From Apricaphanius iberus (Eukaryota; Chordata; Actinopteri; Cyprinodontiformes; Aphaniidae): a stretch of DNA of 64,000 nt. The position numbers and the translations under genes were made by a program. Positions 44,785 to 55,894 of the stretch are shown here, in pieces (position 1 is the stretch's first letter; every line of letters starts with the position of its first letter). The notes under the pieces were generated by a model. The model was not told the DNA's origin. It ran no database searches and saw only the letters and a program-made list of their open reading frames with translations. The DNA lies in contig JAPXFQ010002153.1 of assembly GCA_028564705.1 (NCBI GenBank), positions 992,001-1,056,000 of the forward strand, given 5' to 3'.

Positions 44785-44960
44785 GAAAAAAGTGGAACTT
44801 CTTGGAAGGTTTACATTACCTTTGTCATAAAACAAAAAATTGGTGGTGGTAATAGGATGGTCTGGGACTGCTTTGCATCTTTAAGACCTGGGGCACTTGC
44901 TATAGGGTTCAGAGTCAAGGGAGCGATAAAAGTTATTCTGATACCATTTGAAACGTGCCA
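44785..44960 (+). mobile_element. Tc1/mariner transposase fragment
   Basis: Blocks GGAACTTCTTGGAAGGTTTA (44792), TGGTGGTGGTAATAGGATGG (44842) and TCTGGGACTGCTTTGC follow the order of the GGG-x-x-W-GCF region of Tc1 transposase genes. Frames are broken and no inverted repeats are visible. Confidence 0.5.
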
Positions 44961-47187
44961 TGGATTGAACATATGATGTCTGTAAATTTTAAAGACCACA
45001 GATAAACCAGGTATTTTCGGCCAGTGGGAAAAGTAACTTCAGGTTTTGTGTAAAAACACTTTACAGACTACAACTGAAGAAGGAGAAAAAAATGGCAGTG
45101 ATTCACCTCATTCCTCCAGGACTAAGGAACAAGCATTAAACTGGCCATGTTGAAAATTGCAGCTATGCTGGGGGAGAAACAGTCGGTTAAGTGGGAGCCA
45201 GCATGTTGGAGAAGTTCTACAAGGTCTCGGGGAGTAGGTAAGTAAGTGCTAGCTAGTGTTAGCTAGCGTTAGCCCCGGTAGTCATATGTGTGACTTCTGA
45301 TTTGTAAGCATTTTAATTGTGAATTTTCTAAATCAAATAAATTCTAAATCACTTTACAAACACAGTTGAAACACACATCATTAGTTATCATTAATTCGAG
45401 GTACATATATGTACCTGAATATATGTGATTCAGTACATAAGACAAAGCGGATCAGAAAATAACTTTAGCGCTTGGTTGACTTCCATTAATTTTTTTTCGG
45501 CCATTGGACCCATGGGCCGACAGGAAGGGGAGAAGACCTAGGCTCCTCATAGTCCATCTCTTGCAGAAATCCTACAGAAGGTCTTGCAATCAGTTGTGAC
45601 TGTTAAGAGTAAAATATAGCAAAATCACCTATAAGCATTGCTTTCTATTATCTCAGAGATTCTTAATTTGGTACAAAAATAGGAGAGGTGGTTTTTACCT
45701 ATTTTATGCTGATGGTTTTGGCTTCAACTTTTGCCTTCCTCAAAGCGTCTAAAGCTGTTAATGTAGCTTCTTCTGCTGTTTATGTTTTGGCAGTAGAGGA
45801 CAATGATGCCCTCTGCTGCTACAACCCTGGCTGTGATCCAGAGTGTAAACTCGTTTATCTCTGTTCAGGGTTGAGGGTGTTCGTCTTCTTATTTCCACCA
45901 CCTTTTTAATCCATTGTGTACATTTTTTTGTTCTGAGGCTATGATTTTTGAGTAAATAGTATTCACCCATAGCAGGACATGCAACCACACCAACAAAATG
46001 AAAGGATATTAAAAGATAGGAGATATAATACTGCTTTAGCAAGAACCAGTGAACACAGAAACATGCATACCACAGCATAAACTAGCATGTGACGACGCTA
46101 CCAATGATGAGCAAATGGTGGTTTAACAATTACAGAAGACTCAAATAAACGTTCACACAAGTCTAAACTTGTATTTTAAAAGCTCCTACAGAAGCCTACA
46201 CCCTACCCAGACAAACTAAATTTATCCTACTGGTGATGACTTCGTCCATGCTCCCAGTCCAAGGTCCAATGATGAAGGGAGAAGGAGGAACGACCCAAAC
46301 GGGGATAAGTCCATTGAGGTTAAGCAGTGCAAAGCTGATTTTAAAAGAACGCATTCAGATGCAGGCATCGACTTCGGTCGTTCCTGTCTTTAGAGAGCTC
46401 AGATGCCAAGCAGACTTCCTGGCTACACAAACAAGAGGTCAGGTAGCTTGAAAAATAATGCTCTGGAGGTTTAGAAAAGTTGTCCTGTCCTGGCCTGCAG
46501 GTTGGAACCAAAAGGGAAGATTTTGCTAGCAAAGATTTCAAAGATGGTGCAAGCTCTTTCATCAACACATCCTCTCAAAAATTAAAATATTTTTGATGCA
46601 CCTCACATCTCTAATTCATCATCAGACATTCATCCAATCATGCCTCCAGTTCCTGATCTGCATTCCTTATGCCAATACTGATCTAACCAGCAATTATCCA
46701 GTCTGTTGAGTCTGCAGCCTTCCAGCCGATCTAGTCGACTCCCACTCTCCGATCACTGCGGAGACCTCCGGAGATCTCTGCTGCTATACCAGCTTCTTCC
46801 TCAGTGAAAACCGCAGGCTCGCCACGACTTTTCGGCTTGTCAAACGGCGACTTCTCTCAAACCCGCATGAGGAATGAGATAACAGCCCCGATCGGACCTC
46901 CATTTTTCTTGCCGACCTGACAAAACTGATCTTCCCTACTGCTGGCTAAGAGTCTTGTTTTACAACTCTTGTGTTTTTTGTTGGTCTCTTTCTCACAATC
47001 TTTTTGTATTCTATCTTTCATGTTTGGAATGGTCACCCTGTTTCTTCAATATGTCTTTATCAGAGTTTGCATGGGATCTTGTATTTTATGCGGTGCTTTT
47101 GTTCTGGTGGTATCTTGTTTTTGGAGTGTATCACAGTATTTTGAACTGTTATGTATGGTTTTGTTGGTGCATTTATATTGTGCTTAT
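44961..47187. other. Intergenic, nothing firm
   Basis: A 73-codon frame at 45688-45909 starts with a hydrophobic segment and has several cysteines, but no family is recognised. 46700-46900 is GC-richer. No repeat ends identified. Confidence 0.35.
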
Positions 47188-47500
47188 TCAATTCAATTCA
47201 GTTTATTTATATAGCGCCGTTTCACAACAGATGTCATCTCAAGGCACTTTACAAGAAGAGTTATTACAATACAGTGTTTAATTTAGAAATTAGAGAACCA
47301 CAGAAGATTGCGTCGTGTAATTCTCAGCAATCCCTCACACTGAGCAAGCACGAAGCGACAGTGGAAAGGAAAAACTCCCTTTTAACAGGAAGAAACCTCC
47401 GGCAGAACCAGGCTCAGCACAAGCGGTCATCTGCCGAGACCGTCTGTGGTTTGGAGAATACAGAACAGAGACACAGAACAGAGACACAGAAAGAACAACA
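47188..47500 (+). repeat. Widespread fish interspersed repeat (SINE/LINE-like)
   Basis: The block starts with AATTCAATTCAGTTTATTTA and ATATAGCGCC, continues with CATCTCAAGGCACTTTACAA, and includes GGAAAGGAAAAACTCCC and CCGGCAGAACCAGGCTCAG. I recognise these in this order as a very common teleost repeat. No protein is encoded. A GAACAGAGACACA tandem duplication lies at 47462-47487. Confidence 0.65.
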
Positions 47501-48809
47501 CAGCTGATGCAGAAGTTTGTTGCAGGACGTGGAGAACTTTCCGTCACTGCAATCCCATCTTAGTCAGGGTCGTCAAGCAGGGCGGGTCAGGAGCACCTAC
47601 TGTAGGAAGAGACTAAGAGAAAACAGGTTAGCGCTTGAATTGACAGCACATCATGCAGTTGGGGAGAAGTAGGAGAGAAAGTAGGAACAGACCCTAATAA
47701 TGTCCTCCAACAGCCTAGCCTAAAGCAGCATAGCTACTAGCATTAACCTGTCTCCTAGTTACTAGGAGACCTAGCTACTAACACTTTCTACCTGACTTAC
47801 ATTAACCTATCTTATGTGTTGCTTTTTGTAATTTTTCAGTTATTACTTTAATTATGGCAAAGTTATCATTGCTTTTTGATTTGCTTCTGTTTTTTGTGTT
47901 TTTTCTTTCTTGTTTCTTAGTTTGTTCTTTTGCCTTCGTCATGGACAATATGGGCTAACTACAGGTTTCTAATGCTTCTTTTATGCGGCTTTCTTCTTTT
48001 TCTTGGTCTTCCTTGGTTCGTTTGTTATCATTTTTGCCTGGTTGTATAGAATTTGTTAACGCCCTATTTGTGTACAAAAAATAAGAATCTGATATAATCA
48101 CATATTAGTGGCTAAAAGAAAACAATATAACGAAAGAGATTTGAAATAAAGGTTTTGGAAAGAACTAGTCAAAATCCAGACCAAAATTTGAATGAGATAC
48201 TGTACCCTGATCCAATTGGGCTGAATTAAATCAAATATGTAAAAAAGAGTGATTCAACATTGTACTTCAGCAGTAGAAAGGAGTCATGCTTGTTTTTATA
48301 AAACCTTAAAAGCAGATGTTACTGCAAACTATGGTACTACCAGTACATATGCTTTCGGGAAGAAGATTAGTTTTTATTTACCACAGAACAACCGATTAAT
48401 AAGTAGGCCGATATTATTGATGCAGATAGGACTAAAAACTAATAAGTTACTATCATCCCCAAATCTTTTGGCCCAAATTACTAAAACTGGAAGAGAAAGC
48501 GCCAGAGACAAAAAAAGAAGAAGTGAGAACCTCAGGACTGTACAGTGAGACATATACAGGTGGAATGAAAAAAAAAGGTCTGTGCCGCAAACTAGTTTTC
48601 ATATGTAGCACTTGTGCTACAGCTTTGCAAGCTCCTTGTTCTTGTTTTTTTTTTTACTTTTCTGTAAAGACCAGTTTACACTGTGCACATTTCAGTCATC
48701 TCAAAGGACTGCTCCATGTCACACTACGAGCTTTACCTAGTTCTAGATGTGTGTCACTCTCACACTGAATGGCCAATGTTATCAGGGGATCAAACAGTAC
48801 AACATCTCG
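47501..48809. other. Intergenic; partly 3' continuation of the repeat
   Basis: 47500-47820 may belong to the preceding repeat (AGGAAGAGACTAAG, repeated CTAG-containing words). 47820-48800 has no recognisable gene; a 99-codon frame at 48249-48548 has no family resemblance. Confidence 0.35.
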
Positions 48810-48817
48810 TTCTAGAA

Positions 48818-49018
48818 CAGGGGTGGGGAACTCCAGTCCTCAAGGGCAATTATGCTGTAGGTCTTAGATTTTTCCTTGCTTTTACACACCTGATTCAAAT
48901 AAAATGGATCAAACAGCATGTTGCCAAGCTCTGAACAATGAATCAGGTGTGTTGAAGGAGGGAAACGTCTAAGACCTGCAGGATAGTGGCCCTTGAGGAC
49001 TGGAGTTCCCCTCCCATG
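48818..49018. mobile_element. 201-bp palindromic hAT-type MITE
   Basis: The left end CAGGGGTGGGGAACTCCAGT and the right end complement CATGGGAGGGGAACTCCAGT form long inverted repeats continued through CTCAAGGGC, TAGGTCTTAGA and ACACCTGATTCA, so the whole element folds on itself. Flanks TTCTAGAA at 48810-48817 and 49019-49026 are a perfect 8-bp target duplication. It is a well-known kind of fish element that relies on hAT transposase in trans. Confidence 0.85.
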
Positions 49019-49090
49019 TTCTAGAAGGATGCACCAAAGCCAACATCATGAGCAGGCTGGGGTCATAGAATTTCTGACACTGCCTGATGG

Positions 49091-49230
49091 CCAGTGTTGC
49101 TAACTTAGTCACTTTTAGCTATTTCTAATTACATTTCTGACCACCCTTAGCGATTTTTATTTTCCCAAAAAGCAGCTAGCGACAAATCTAGCAATAGTTC
49201 TGACCAACCTTATCTACTAACCATGAAACG
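49091..49230. other. Possible DNA-transposon left end
   Basis: CAGTGTTGCTAACTTAGTCA, then repeated TTAG-C/TAGCGA words, resembles a recurring fish transposon terminus. The partner end was not located. Confidence 0.35.
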
Positions 49231-49429
49231 ATGTTGCCGATATTTGCTGCAGATTAGAGACCATAGACTGTATGTTTTAGACACCTGGCTTGTTCTGATT
49301 GGAACTGTCCTTCCAGACAGTCAGAAAGAGAATGCCATGCTAATAATCACATTAAATCAATTGACCAAAAACACTCTTGGATATCACTTATTGTAATTAG
49401 TTTAACTAATTTAGCACCAGTGGTTTACC

Positions 49430-49488
49430 TTTAAACCAATAAGGCAACAGTGCTAACCACTGCACCACCGTGCAGCCCTAAGATAGCA
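49430..49488 (-). repeat. Short repeat head fragment
   Basis: The minus strand reads GGGCTGCACGGTGGTGCAGT, then GGTTAGCACTGTTGCC, the first 50 bases of a very common fish repeat. The rest is missing. Confidence 0.5.
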
Positions 49489-49539
49489 GATGAAACTTAC
49501 AAAGTTAACAATAAAAAGAAAAGCAACACCTTTAAAACT

Positions 49540-50260
49540 AGTTCTCCTAACTAATTTACCTCTGCCCAAACAGACCTTTAAGAGCTTTTAAAGTCCTCCG
49601 AGTTGCTGCACGTCGATCAGGAAAGGGGGACCTCCAGCGAGCGTTAACAGTACCTTTTTAACAGTACCTTTTTGGAGCTTACCAGTTCGGCATTCACCTC
49701 TTATCAGCTCGGTGGCTAAATGCGGATTTTGGTTGGTTCGACTCTCGGCACAAGTGGCTCACAGCTCCCGTCTCTGAGCGGTCAGCAGCCTGAAACTCAT
49801 AGGGGTTTCGTCGGAGCACTGGGGATAAACAATGTCTTTGTTTATCAATATTTAAGATTCACCTGGTGTCGGCAGTCTTTGGGTTCCTTGAAGTGAGTTT
49901 CTCCAGAAACTCGTGCTTTCCTCTGCTGGTCAAGGAATAGGATTGGAGGTTCTGTTTCTCTTCTCTTGCTCACCCCGGCCAGCAGTAGCATGCGGGATGG
50001 TCTGCAGAGTTTAGCCAGAACAACGGGGTTTGTTTATCAATGTTTATCAGTCACCTGATCGGTCACCCGTCGGTGTTGCTCGTACGAGTTCCTCCTCGAA
50101 CTCAGACGTGTCTCCTTTGCCCACGAAGGAAGGTTCTTTGAGTCTTGGATCTTGCCTTTGTAGCCCCTGCCGGAGGCTATGTGGCTAAGAACGGGCAGCT
50201 GGGGGGGCAGTCCTATTTATAGGTTGTCCTGGTTTCCACTTCCAGTGGGGCTAGACCAGA
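49540..50260. other. GC-richer unassigned segment with internal near-duplication
   Basis: Two similar stretches, TTTGTTTATCAATATTTAAG near 49838 and TTTGTTTATCAATGTTTATC near 50028, each followed by a TCACCTG-TCGG block, lie about 190 bases apart. No coding frame. It could be a piece of an LTR or a decayed element. Confidence 0.35.
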
Positions 50261-51224
50261 GTACACCACCTGATGGCTGTGTGTGTGACCCAACATATAT
50301 GATAACAACATATTATGTTTAGGCAAAGCCTGCTAATGTATAATGTAAGATAACCCGAGCATGAAATATTAGTGAATTAACAAATCCAGTGTTTAGCCTA
50401 TTTACAACACATGCTAGCTAGTTCACCTAAGTAGAACATAGTGAAATGGAGAACATCTTCAGATTGAATTGGATATAGTTTATTTCATGCTGAATGAGTG
50501 CTGAGGTGAGAATATGGCAATGGACAGTCCCCAATACAGGAGAGTTTAATTGGCTGTGCGAGCCAGCTAAAACCTTAGAATTGTCCAGCATACGGGGGCC
50601 AGTCACTGAGTAATCTAGACTCATGTATACGGTGTGATACAATGAGGGATTCTGCAGCACCACGTAACATGTATTTTTACTGTGCTTTTAGGCATAAATG
50701 AGACAAGAGTACAAAGCAGTATTCATCTATTTACACATAGTCTGTCTGTTATTGTGTTCAGAGAATCAAAGACAACTGTTGAGCTGTTCAAGAAGGGAAC
50801 TTCACCTTGTTTAAGCCAGGTTCCATTTAAAGCTTTTATAGCACGTGAGGACTAAAGTGACAATATTGTTCAAGGTTGATGCTGGCCTGACCGCACTCGA
50901 ACTTCCTCCATGTTATATGGCAGCTTCACTTGTTTAATCACTAAATGTATAATCCTTTCTTGCATGAAAACATCCAAATTTAAATATGCAGGTTATGGAC
51001 AGGTTATTGCAAGGAAAAAGGAATAAGACGACAGGGAACCAGCCTCCCTTTTTTAATTATGATACATATCTTAAACACCTAACTATTTTTAATTATAAAA
51101 TTATATTTGTATATTTTTTACTTTTTATTTGTAAAAACATTGTTAATTTTCAACAGTATGTTGTAAAAATAACGTTTTGATATTTACCTTGCAATCTAAT
51201 TTGTTTTTTAGCCTACTGGCTATT
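50261..51224. other. AT-rich intergenic sequence, nothing recognised
   Basis: No coding or repeat signature. Confidence 0.45.
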
Positions 51225-51367
51225 TTACAGAATGGCCAAGTAATCAGCAGTTTTCTTAACTATCGGCCCTATTGACACTATCGGCTCCTCTGTCGGCTAT
51301 CGGGTATCGGCCTCTATAAGAACAACGATCGGCTTGTGGCCAAACCCACTATTGGTCGTTCTCTAGT
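51225..51367. mobile_element. hAT-like right end with TATCGGC words
   Basis: The complemented right end reads TACTAGAGAACGACCAATAG and is followed inward by repeated CCGATA/CCGATAG words (51252-51325). This matches a common fish hAT terminus. The other end was not found. Confidence 0.4.
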
Positions 51368-52340
51368 ATTTACACGTTTTATTTGTCCAATATTAAAATT
51401 ACTTTGATGAACTTTTCATGGGTGATTTAAGAAGAACAAATATTGAACACATATGTAAGGAGGAAAACACTTTGTGTGTGAATATAACAAATTCAATATG
51501 AAGGCATATTTTTAGGATCATTTGAATTGATCCTTTTAAACCCTCCCAATAAACAAACATTGGTATGACTGAGAAAAACCTTAAAAGCCATATTCATCCA
51601 TCTTTGTCCAGACCAAACCCTGTCATTGTCGTTGTGATATATCCCTCTTCTCTACCAATAACCTTCCCCCAGCCCTCTTCATTTCATTTTTTTTCTTTCC
51701 TTCCTTGCTTTTCATTCTTGCACCGTCTGTTCTGTTTCTTTCAACAGGCAATTTTCCTCTTTCGCTTCTTCTTGCCTCCTCATGACTCAAGTCACGAGTC
51801 ATTAGAAAAGCCTGACCTTCTGGGAAAGGTCCTGCGTAAGCAGTGATAAAGTAGGGTTGGCCAATTGAAAAAAAAGTTATGCTGTAGCACTAAAATAGGT
51901 GCAGCTATAGTCCAGGGAGCAGACTAATGATCCTTAACCTTCATGTACCATTAGCTGAAATAAAGACTGGAGGGAGGAATACAGACTGGGTAACGACAAA
52001 AAAACCTGTATGACATGAAGGCAATGGTAATGTGAACATTAAACAGACTTTATCTGACACCGACATTTCTTCCAATAGGCCTCTTGCCCTGTGATGAAGA
52101 ATTAGTCATCCTGTAGCTGTTATAACTGGCATGCATTTAATTTAACACAAATAATTGACTGTTATTTTATATGGTGAAAACTATCCTTGATTTCTTCACA
52201 CTTCTTGACTGGACCAATGCTGCAGATGCTTACTGTGTGCATATAGGACTTTTGATGTTGATATTCTCTAAAACACTTTTAACATTGAGCTGTAATAAAG
52301 GAGACTAGAATATCAGAATAACAACAACTAAAACTGCATA
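51368..52340. other. Intergenic sequence, nothing recognised
   Basis: A 93-codon frame at 51565-51846 is Phe/Ser/Pro-rich and low-complexity, without family resemblance. Confidence 0.45.
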
Positions 52341-52455
52341 ATGCTGGTTTCAAAGCTCTGAATGTGAAAATGAATTTATTTTTAATCTGATGTAACAATT
52401 TGTAGAACTTCCATTTACTGCAATTACAGCTGCAGGTCTTCAGGAGTGTCTCCAA
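52341..52455 (-). mobile_element. Tc1/mariner relic flanking the 52.5-kb transposon
   Basis: TTTGTAGAACTTCCATTTAC, GCAATTACAGCTGCAGGTCT and GGAGTGTCTCC (52400-52453) follow the order of a segment found near one end of fish Tc1 elements. The presumed continuation, AGACAGATTTTTGGCC, lies just past 55815, which suggests the relic was split by the transposon between. Confidence 0.45.
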
Positions 52456-52485
52456 CGTCAGCCTAATAGCATTTCTGCCTAACTC
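52456..52485 (+). repeat. Left terminal inverted repeat (30 bp)
   Basis: Inverted match to 55786-55815 with one difference (T against A at the eighteenth base). Confidence 0.9.
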
Positions 52486-52705
52486 TTTTTTTGGCCAAAT
52501 TGAGATATTGGCCTAACTCTACTCTCCTTTCACTGCTGCACCAACCTGTATAACTGCCTATGTTCTCAGCCAATCAGAAGGCTTGCATAATTCAAAAAAC
52601 ACTATCTGCTTTAGTCATCTAATTGACTTGGGCATTTTTGATGCCATATAAAAATGTGCCCAAGTCATCTCAAAATGACTTGAGCAGTTTTTGCGCTACA
52701 CAGCA

Positions 52706-55452
52706 ATGGGTGCCCCCATGAAGAACAAGGCTCGTCTTAGCATAAATGAAGCATTGAATCTCATCTTTGATTCATCAGGTAAGCTTATTCATATTTCTCA
52801 AACATTCTATACACTAAAGTCACTTATGAATTCTTCTAATCATGTTTCTGCAACAAGGGAATAAGGACTGCAAAATAGCTAGCCTAAAGCTAATGTTTTA
52901 AGCTAAAGCAAAGCTAAATTCTATACAGTGCATCAGTTACATTTTGTTTGGTAAAATAATACTAGCTATAAATATATGAACAAAATTCTTGATTTGAGTA
53001 GATATACTGTAGTCTGTTAAAAATATCAACACTGCTGTTGATTGTTTAATAGCATTATATTTAGCATTTATTTTAGCAGGAATTTATTTGGTTTATTTTA
53101 TATGAATTTGCCTTTTGAGTGTTTTATACATTTCATTGTTAGTTTTATATAGAATTTATTTCCGCAAACAAAAAAAAGAACTGTTGCTGTACTATGTTCT
53201 GCTTCAGGATCAGGAAATCAACATGATATCAATTCAGAGAGTGAGTTTGGACATGAGGAAGAAGATGGGGCAGGAAGTGACAAGGACATGGACACCTGGC
53301 AAAATACTGAAGAAGAAACAGCAGATGAAGCTTCCAGAGCTGCTCCTGATTCATGGTCAGAGAGTGACCATGATGACCCTATCTTGGATAATGACTATAT
53401 ACCCAAGAAAGAAAACTGGTCAACAAGTGGAAGTGATACAGACTCATCTCAACACAGTGAGGAAGAAAAAGGTGAGGAAGTTGAACACAAAGAGGAGGGA
53501 GGAGGTGAGAGGAGTGAAGAAAGAGGACATGCATGTAAACGTCATAAGAATCCAAGGTCACACATGTGGAAGCGACAGATGATGAAAGAGAAACGTCTAA
53601 AGGGAGAAAGTTACCAAGATGCAAAAGGAAAGGAGAGACAGCCTAAGACCATGGGCCCACCCTGTAGATCACAGTACTGCTTAAGGTCGACAAAGCGAAG
53701 TTGTGAACTGCTTTGTGGTGAAGAGAGGACAGGTATTTAAAAAAAATTCTGGTCCATGCCCTCCTGGGAGACACAGAAGCTGTATATCCAGGCTTTAATA
53801 GACAATGTAAGTGATTTGTTGGAGTAAATTTGTCATCTCTGCTGTCTCCTCAGCTCATCTGCCTGTACTTCAGTCTATCTGGATTTGCTATTGTATTTTC
53901 CTTTACCTACAGGTGCCTATAAAGCAGAGTAAAGCCAGTGCTGCATCAAGGAGAAAACATTCTCTATTATAAAACTTGCAACTGGCAGATGGCCGTACAC
54001 TGTGTGTAAGAATCTTTTCTGTTCAACACTTGGCATTGCCCCCAGAACCATTGGATCATGGTTGAACAGGAACGTCAATACAGATCTACCCAAACCCAAG
54101 ATCAATAGGACTGGTAAGTAAATCACAAAATAATTATTGTACTTGAAAATTCGATTTCAAATTGTTGTGGGAGAGGGGTTATTATATCCAGTAATGGCGT
54201 ATTTGCATGATCTTGCTTTAGTTACTTGCAAGTCTATAGTGTATCTCTATTCTAATTTCCATGTTTTATTTGTACTTGTTAAGGATTGGCTCACATGTCT
54301 GCCTACCGTTCCATCCCATTACTGCCGCCATGTTCCCTCCTATCAAGACACGAAGTTTCTGGAGCCTGGAACAGCTATTTGTGACCTGTACAAACAATAC
54401 TGTTAAGCTGTTAGTGAGAATGGAGCACGGGTTGTGAGTGAGGGGTATTTCCGCAAAGTGTTTCGTGAGTTGAAATACTCTGTGTTCATACCACGGAAAG
54501 ACCAGTGTGATGTATGTGTTGGTGCCAAGGCAGGAAATGCAGATCAGGATACCCTTAATGCTCATTTGAAATTAAAGGCTGAAGCTCAGGCTGAAAAATC
54601 TATGGATAAACAGGAATCCAGTGACAAACTCTCAGTGTGGACAATAGACCTGCAGCGTGTTCTTTTGTGCCCCAAGACCCAAGCGAGCACAATGTATTAT
54701 AAAACTAAATTGCAGATGCACAACTTTACTTGCTTCAACCTGGGTAACAAAGATGGCTATTGTTACCCCTGGGAGGAGCACAAGGGCTCCCTCAGCAGCG
54801 AGGTTTTTGCCCATCTGCAGTTCAAACACTTTGAGTCAGTCTTAGAGGCCAACCCAAATATTAAAAAATCATAGTCTGGAGTGATGGCTGCGGCTATCAA
54901 AATCGGTGTTGCACCATTGCAAATGCGTACCTTGATCTGGCCATAAAGCATGATATCACAATTGAACAAAAATTTCTGGTTGCAGGGCACACACAAATGG
55001 AGTGTGACTCCATGCATAGCTGCATTGAACGCCGTACCAGGCAAGACATTTACACTCCGCGTGATTACATCGGTTTTTTTTAAACTGCACGTTTGAACCC
55101 ATCCCCGTACAAGGTCACCCAGTTGTCCCACAACAACTTCATGAAGTTATCTGGGGCCTATGTCACAACCATCCGGCCAGGTAGAAAACCAGGTGATCCC
55201 ACAATCCATGATCTTCGGGCTCTCCAGTACTTGGCAGATGGTACGGTTCGCTATAAGTTAGCCTTTGAGTCAGACTGGGAGGGCCTGCCTCAGCGAGTAA
55301 CCATCCCCAGAGAACCATTCCCCTGGGTCCCACTCTTTCTGACCCAATTGCCACTTACTCTGAGGAAATTCCAGGACTTGCAGTCAATGAAACTCGTCCT
55401 ACCAAGAGTGGTCCATGACTACTACAACAACCTGCCTCACCAAGGCAAATAA
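52706..55452 (+). pseudogene. DUF7869-like transposase gene, four exons, few lesions
   Basis: Exon 1 (52706-52778) starts MGAPMKNKARLSINEALNLI and ends at GTAAGC. Exon 2 (53208-53806) is acidic, then basic: HMWKRQMMKEKRLKGESYQD and TMGPPCRSQYCLRSTKRSC, a W-K ... G-x-x-Y ... PPC-x-C-type N-terminal signature of this family; donor GTAAGT. Exon 3 (53913-54113) encodes the CKNLFCSTLGIAPRTIGSWL helix region; exon 4 (54284-55452) the core. Core motifs: PRKDQCDVCVGAK, WTIDLQRVLLCPK (Asp at 54647), VWSDGCGYQN (Asp at 54883), AGHTQMECDSMHS (Glu at 55000, Asp 55006, His 55012), and DYIGFF. Lesions: frameshifts at A-runs near 53742 and 54865, one in exon 3, and in-frame stops near 54403 and 55081. An AATAAA signal follows at 55718. 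It presumably cut and pasted this element; activity is lost. Confidence 0.78.
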
Positions 55453-55717
55453 AACAATCTGGGTTAGGCAAGTGAAACATTGTTTCACGTTAGTTAACTT
55501 TAGGTCTTAAGTTAAGATAATAGTTAAATAACCAGGTTATGTTAAGGCAAGAAACAAGTTTGATGGTTTTTACTTTATTATAAAAACTGCCTAAGTCAAA
55601 TTGAGTTCCCTGCAAAATGTGCACAAGTCAGTTTAATATGTGATCCAATAGTTATTGTGTCTGTTTTTTTATTTCAAACTTGTTCACACATCTGGTGGGA
55701 GTCACCTTTAACATATA

Positions 55718-55723
55718 AATAAA
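55718..55723 (+). terminator. Polyadenylation signal of the transposase gene
   Basis: AATAAA about 265 bases after the stop codon and 60 bases before the right inverted repeat. Confidence 0.55.
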
Positions 55724-55785
55724 AAGTTCTTACAATTTAGTGAAAAAAAGGTGTTTTTTCTTCTTTTCCAAAAACCTGAAAAAAT

Positions 55786-55815
55786 GAGTTAGGCAGATAT
55801 GCTATTAGGCTGACG
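55786..55815 (-). repeat. Right terminal inverted repeat (30 bp)
   Basis: The inverted partner of 52456-52485. Confidence 0.9.
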
Positions 55816-55894
55816 ATATCTCAAGACAGATTTTTGGCCAAGTATTTTTATTTCCAAAACAGGCAAGCATAGTCACACTAAAAGGAGACCAGCC

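Larger units (their letters stand above)
52456..55815 (+). mobile_element. DNA transposon of DUF7869-like type, 3360 bp
   Basis: The ends are 30-bp inverted repeats (52456-52485 and 55786-55815) beginning CGTCAGCCTAATAGCAT and ending CTGCCTAACTC, identical at 29 of 30 positions. A related GAGATAT-GGCCTAACTC word occurs just inside the left end (near 52502-52520). The interior carries one plus-strand, intron-containing gene whose C-terminal part has an RNase H-like DDE/D-type pattern and resembles proteins annotated as DUF7869, which I know mainly from insects, crustaceans and fish. No clear target-site duplication was visible. I could not place it in a named transposon superfamily with confidence. 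It is near-complete, and inactive because of a few lesions. Confidence 0.8.

Noticed and set aside
45688..45909. 73-codon frame with hydrophobic start and several cysteines
   Set aside because: Length is within chance, no homology recognised, no promoter or polyadenylation context.
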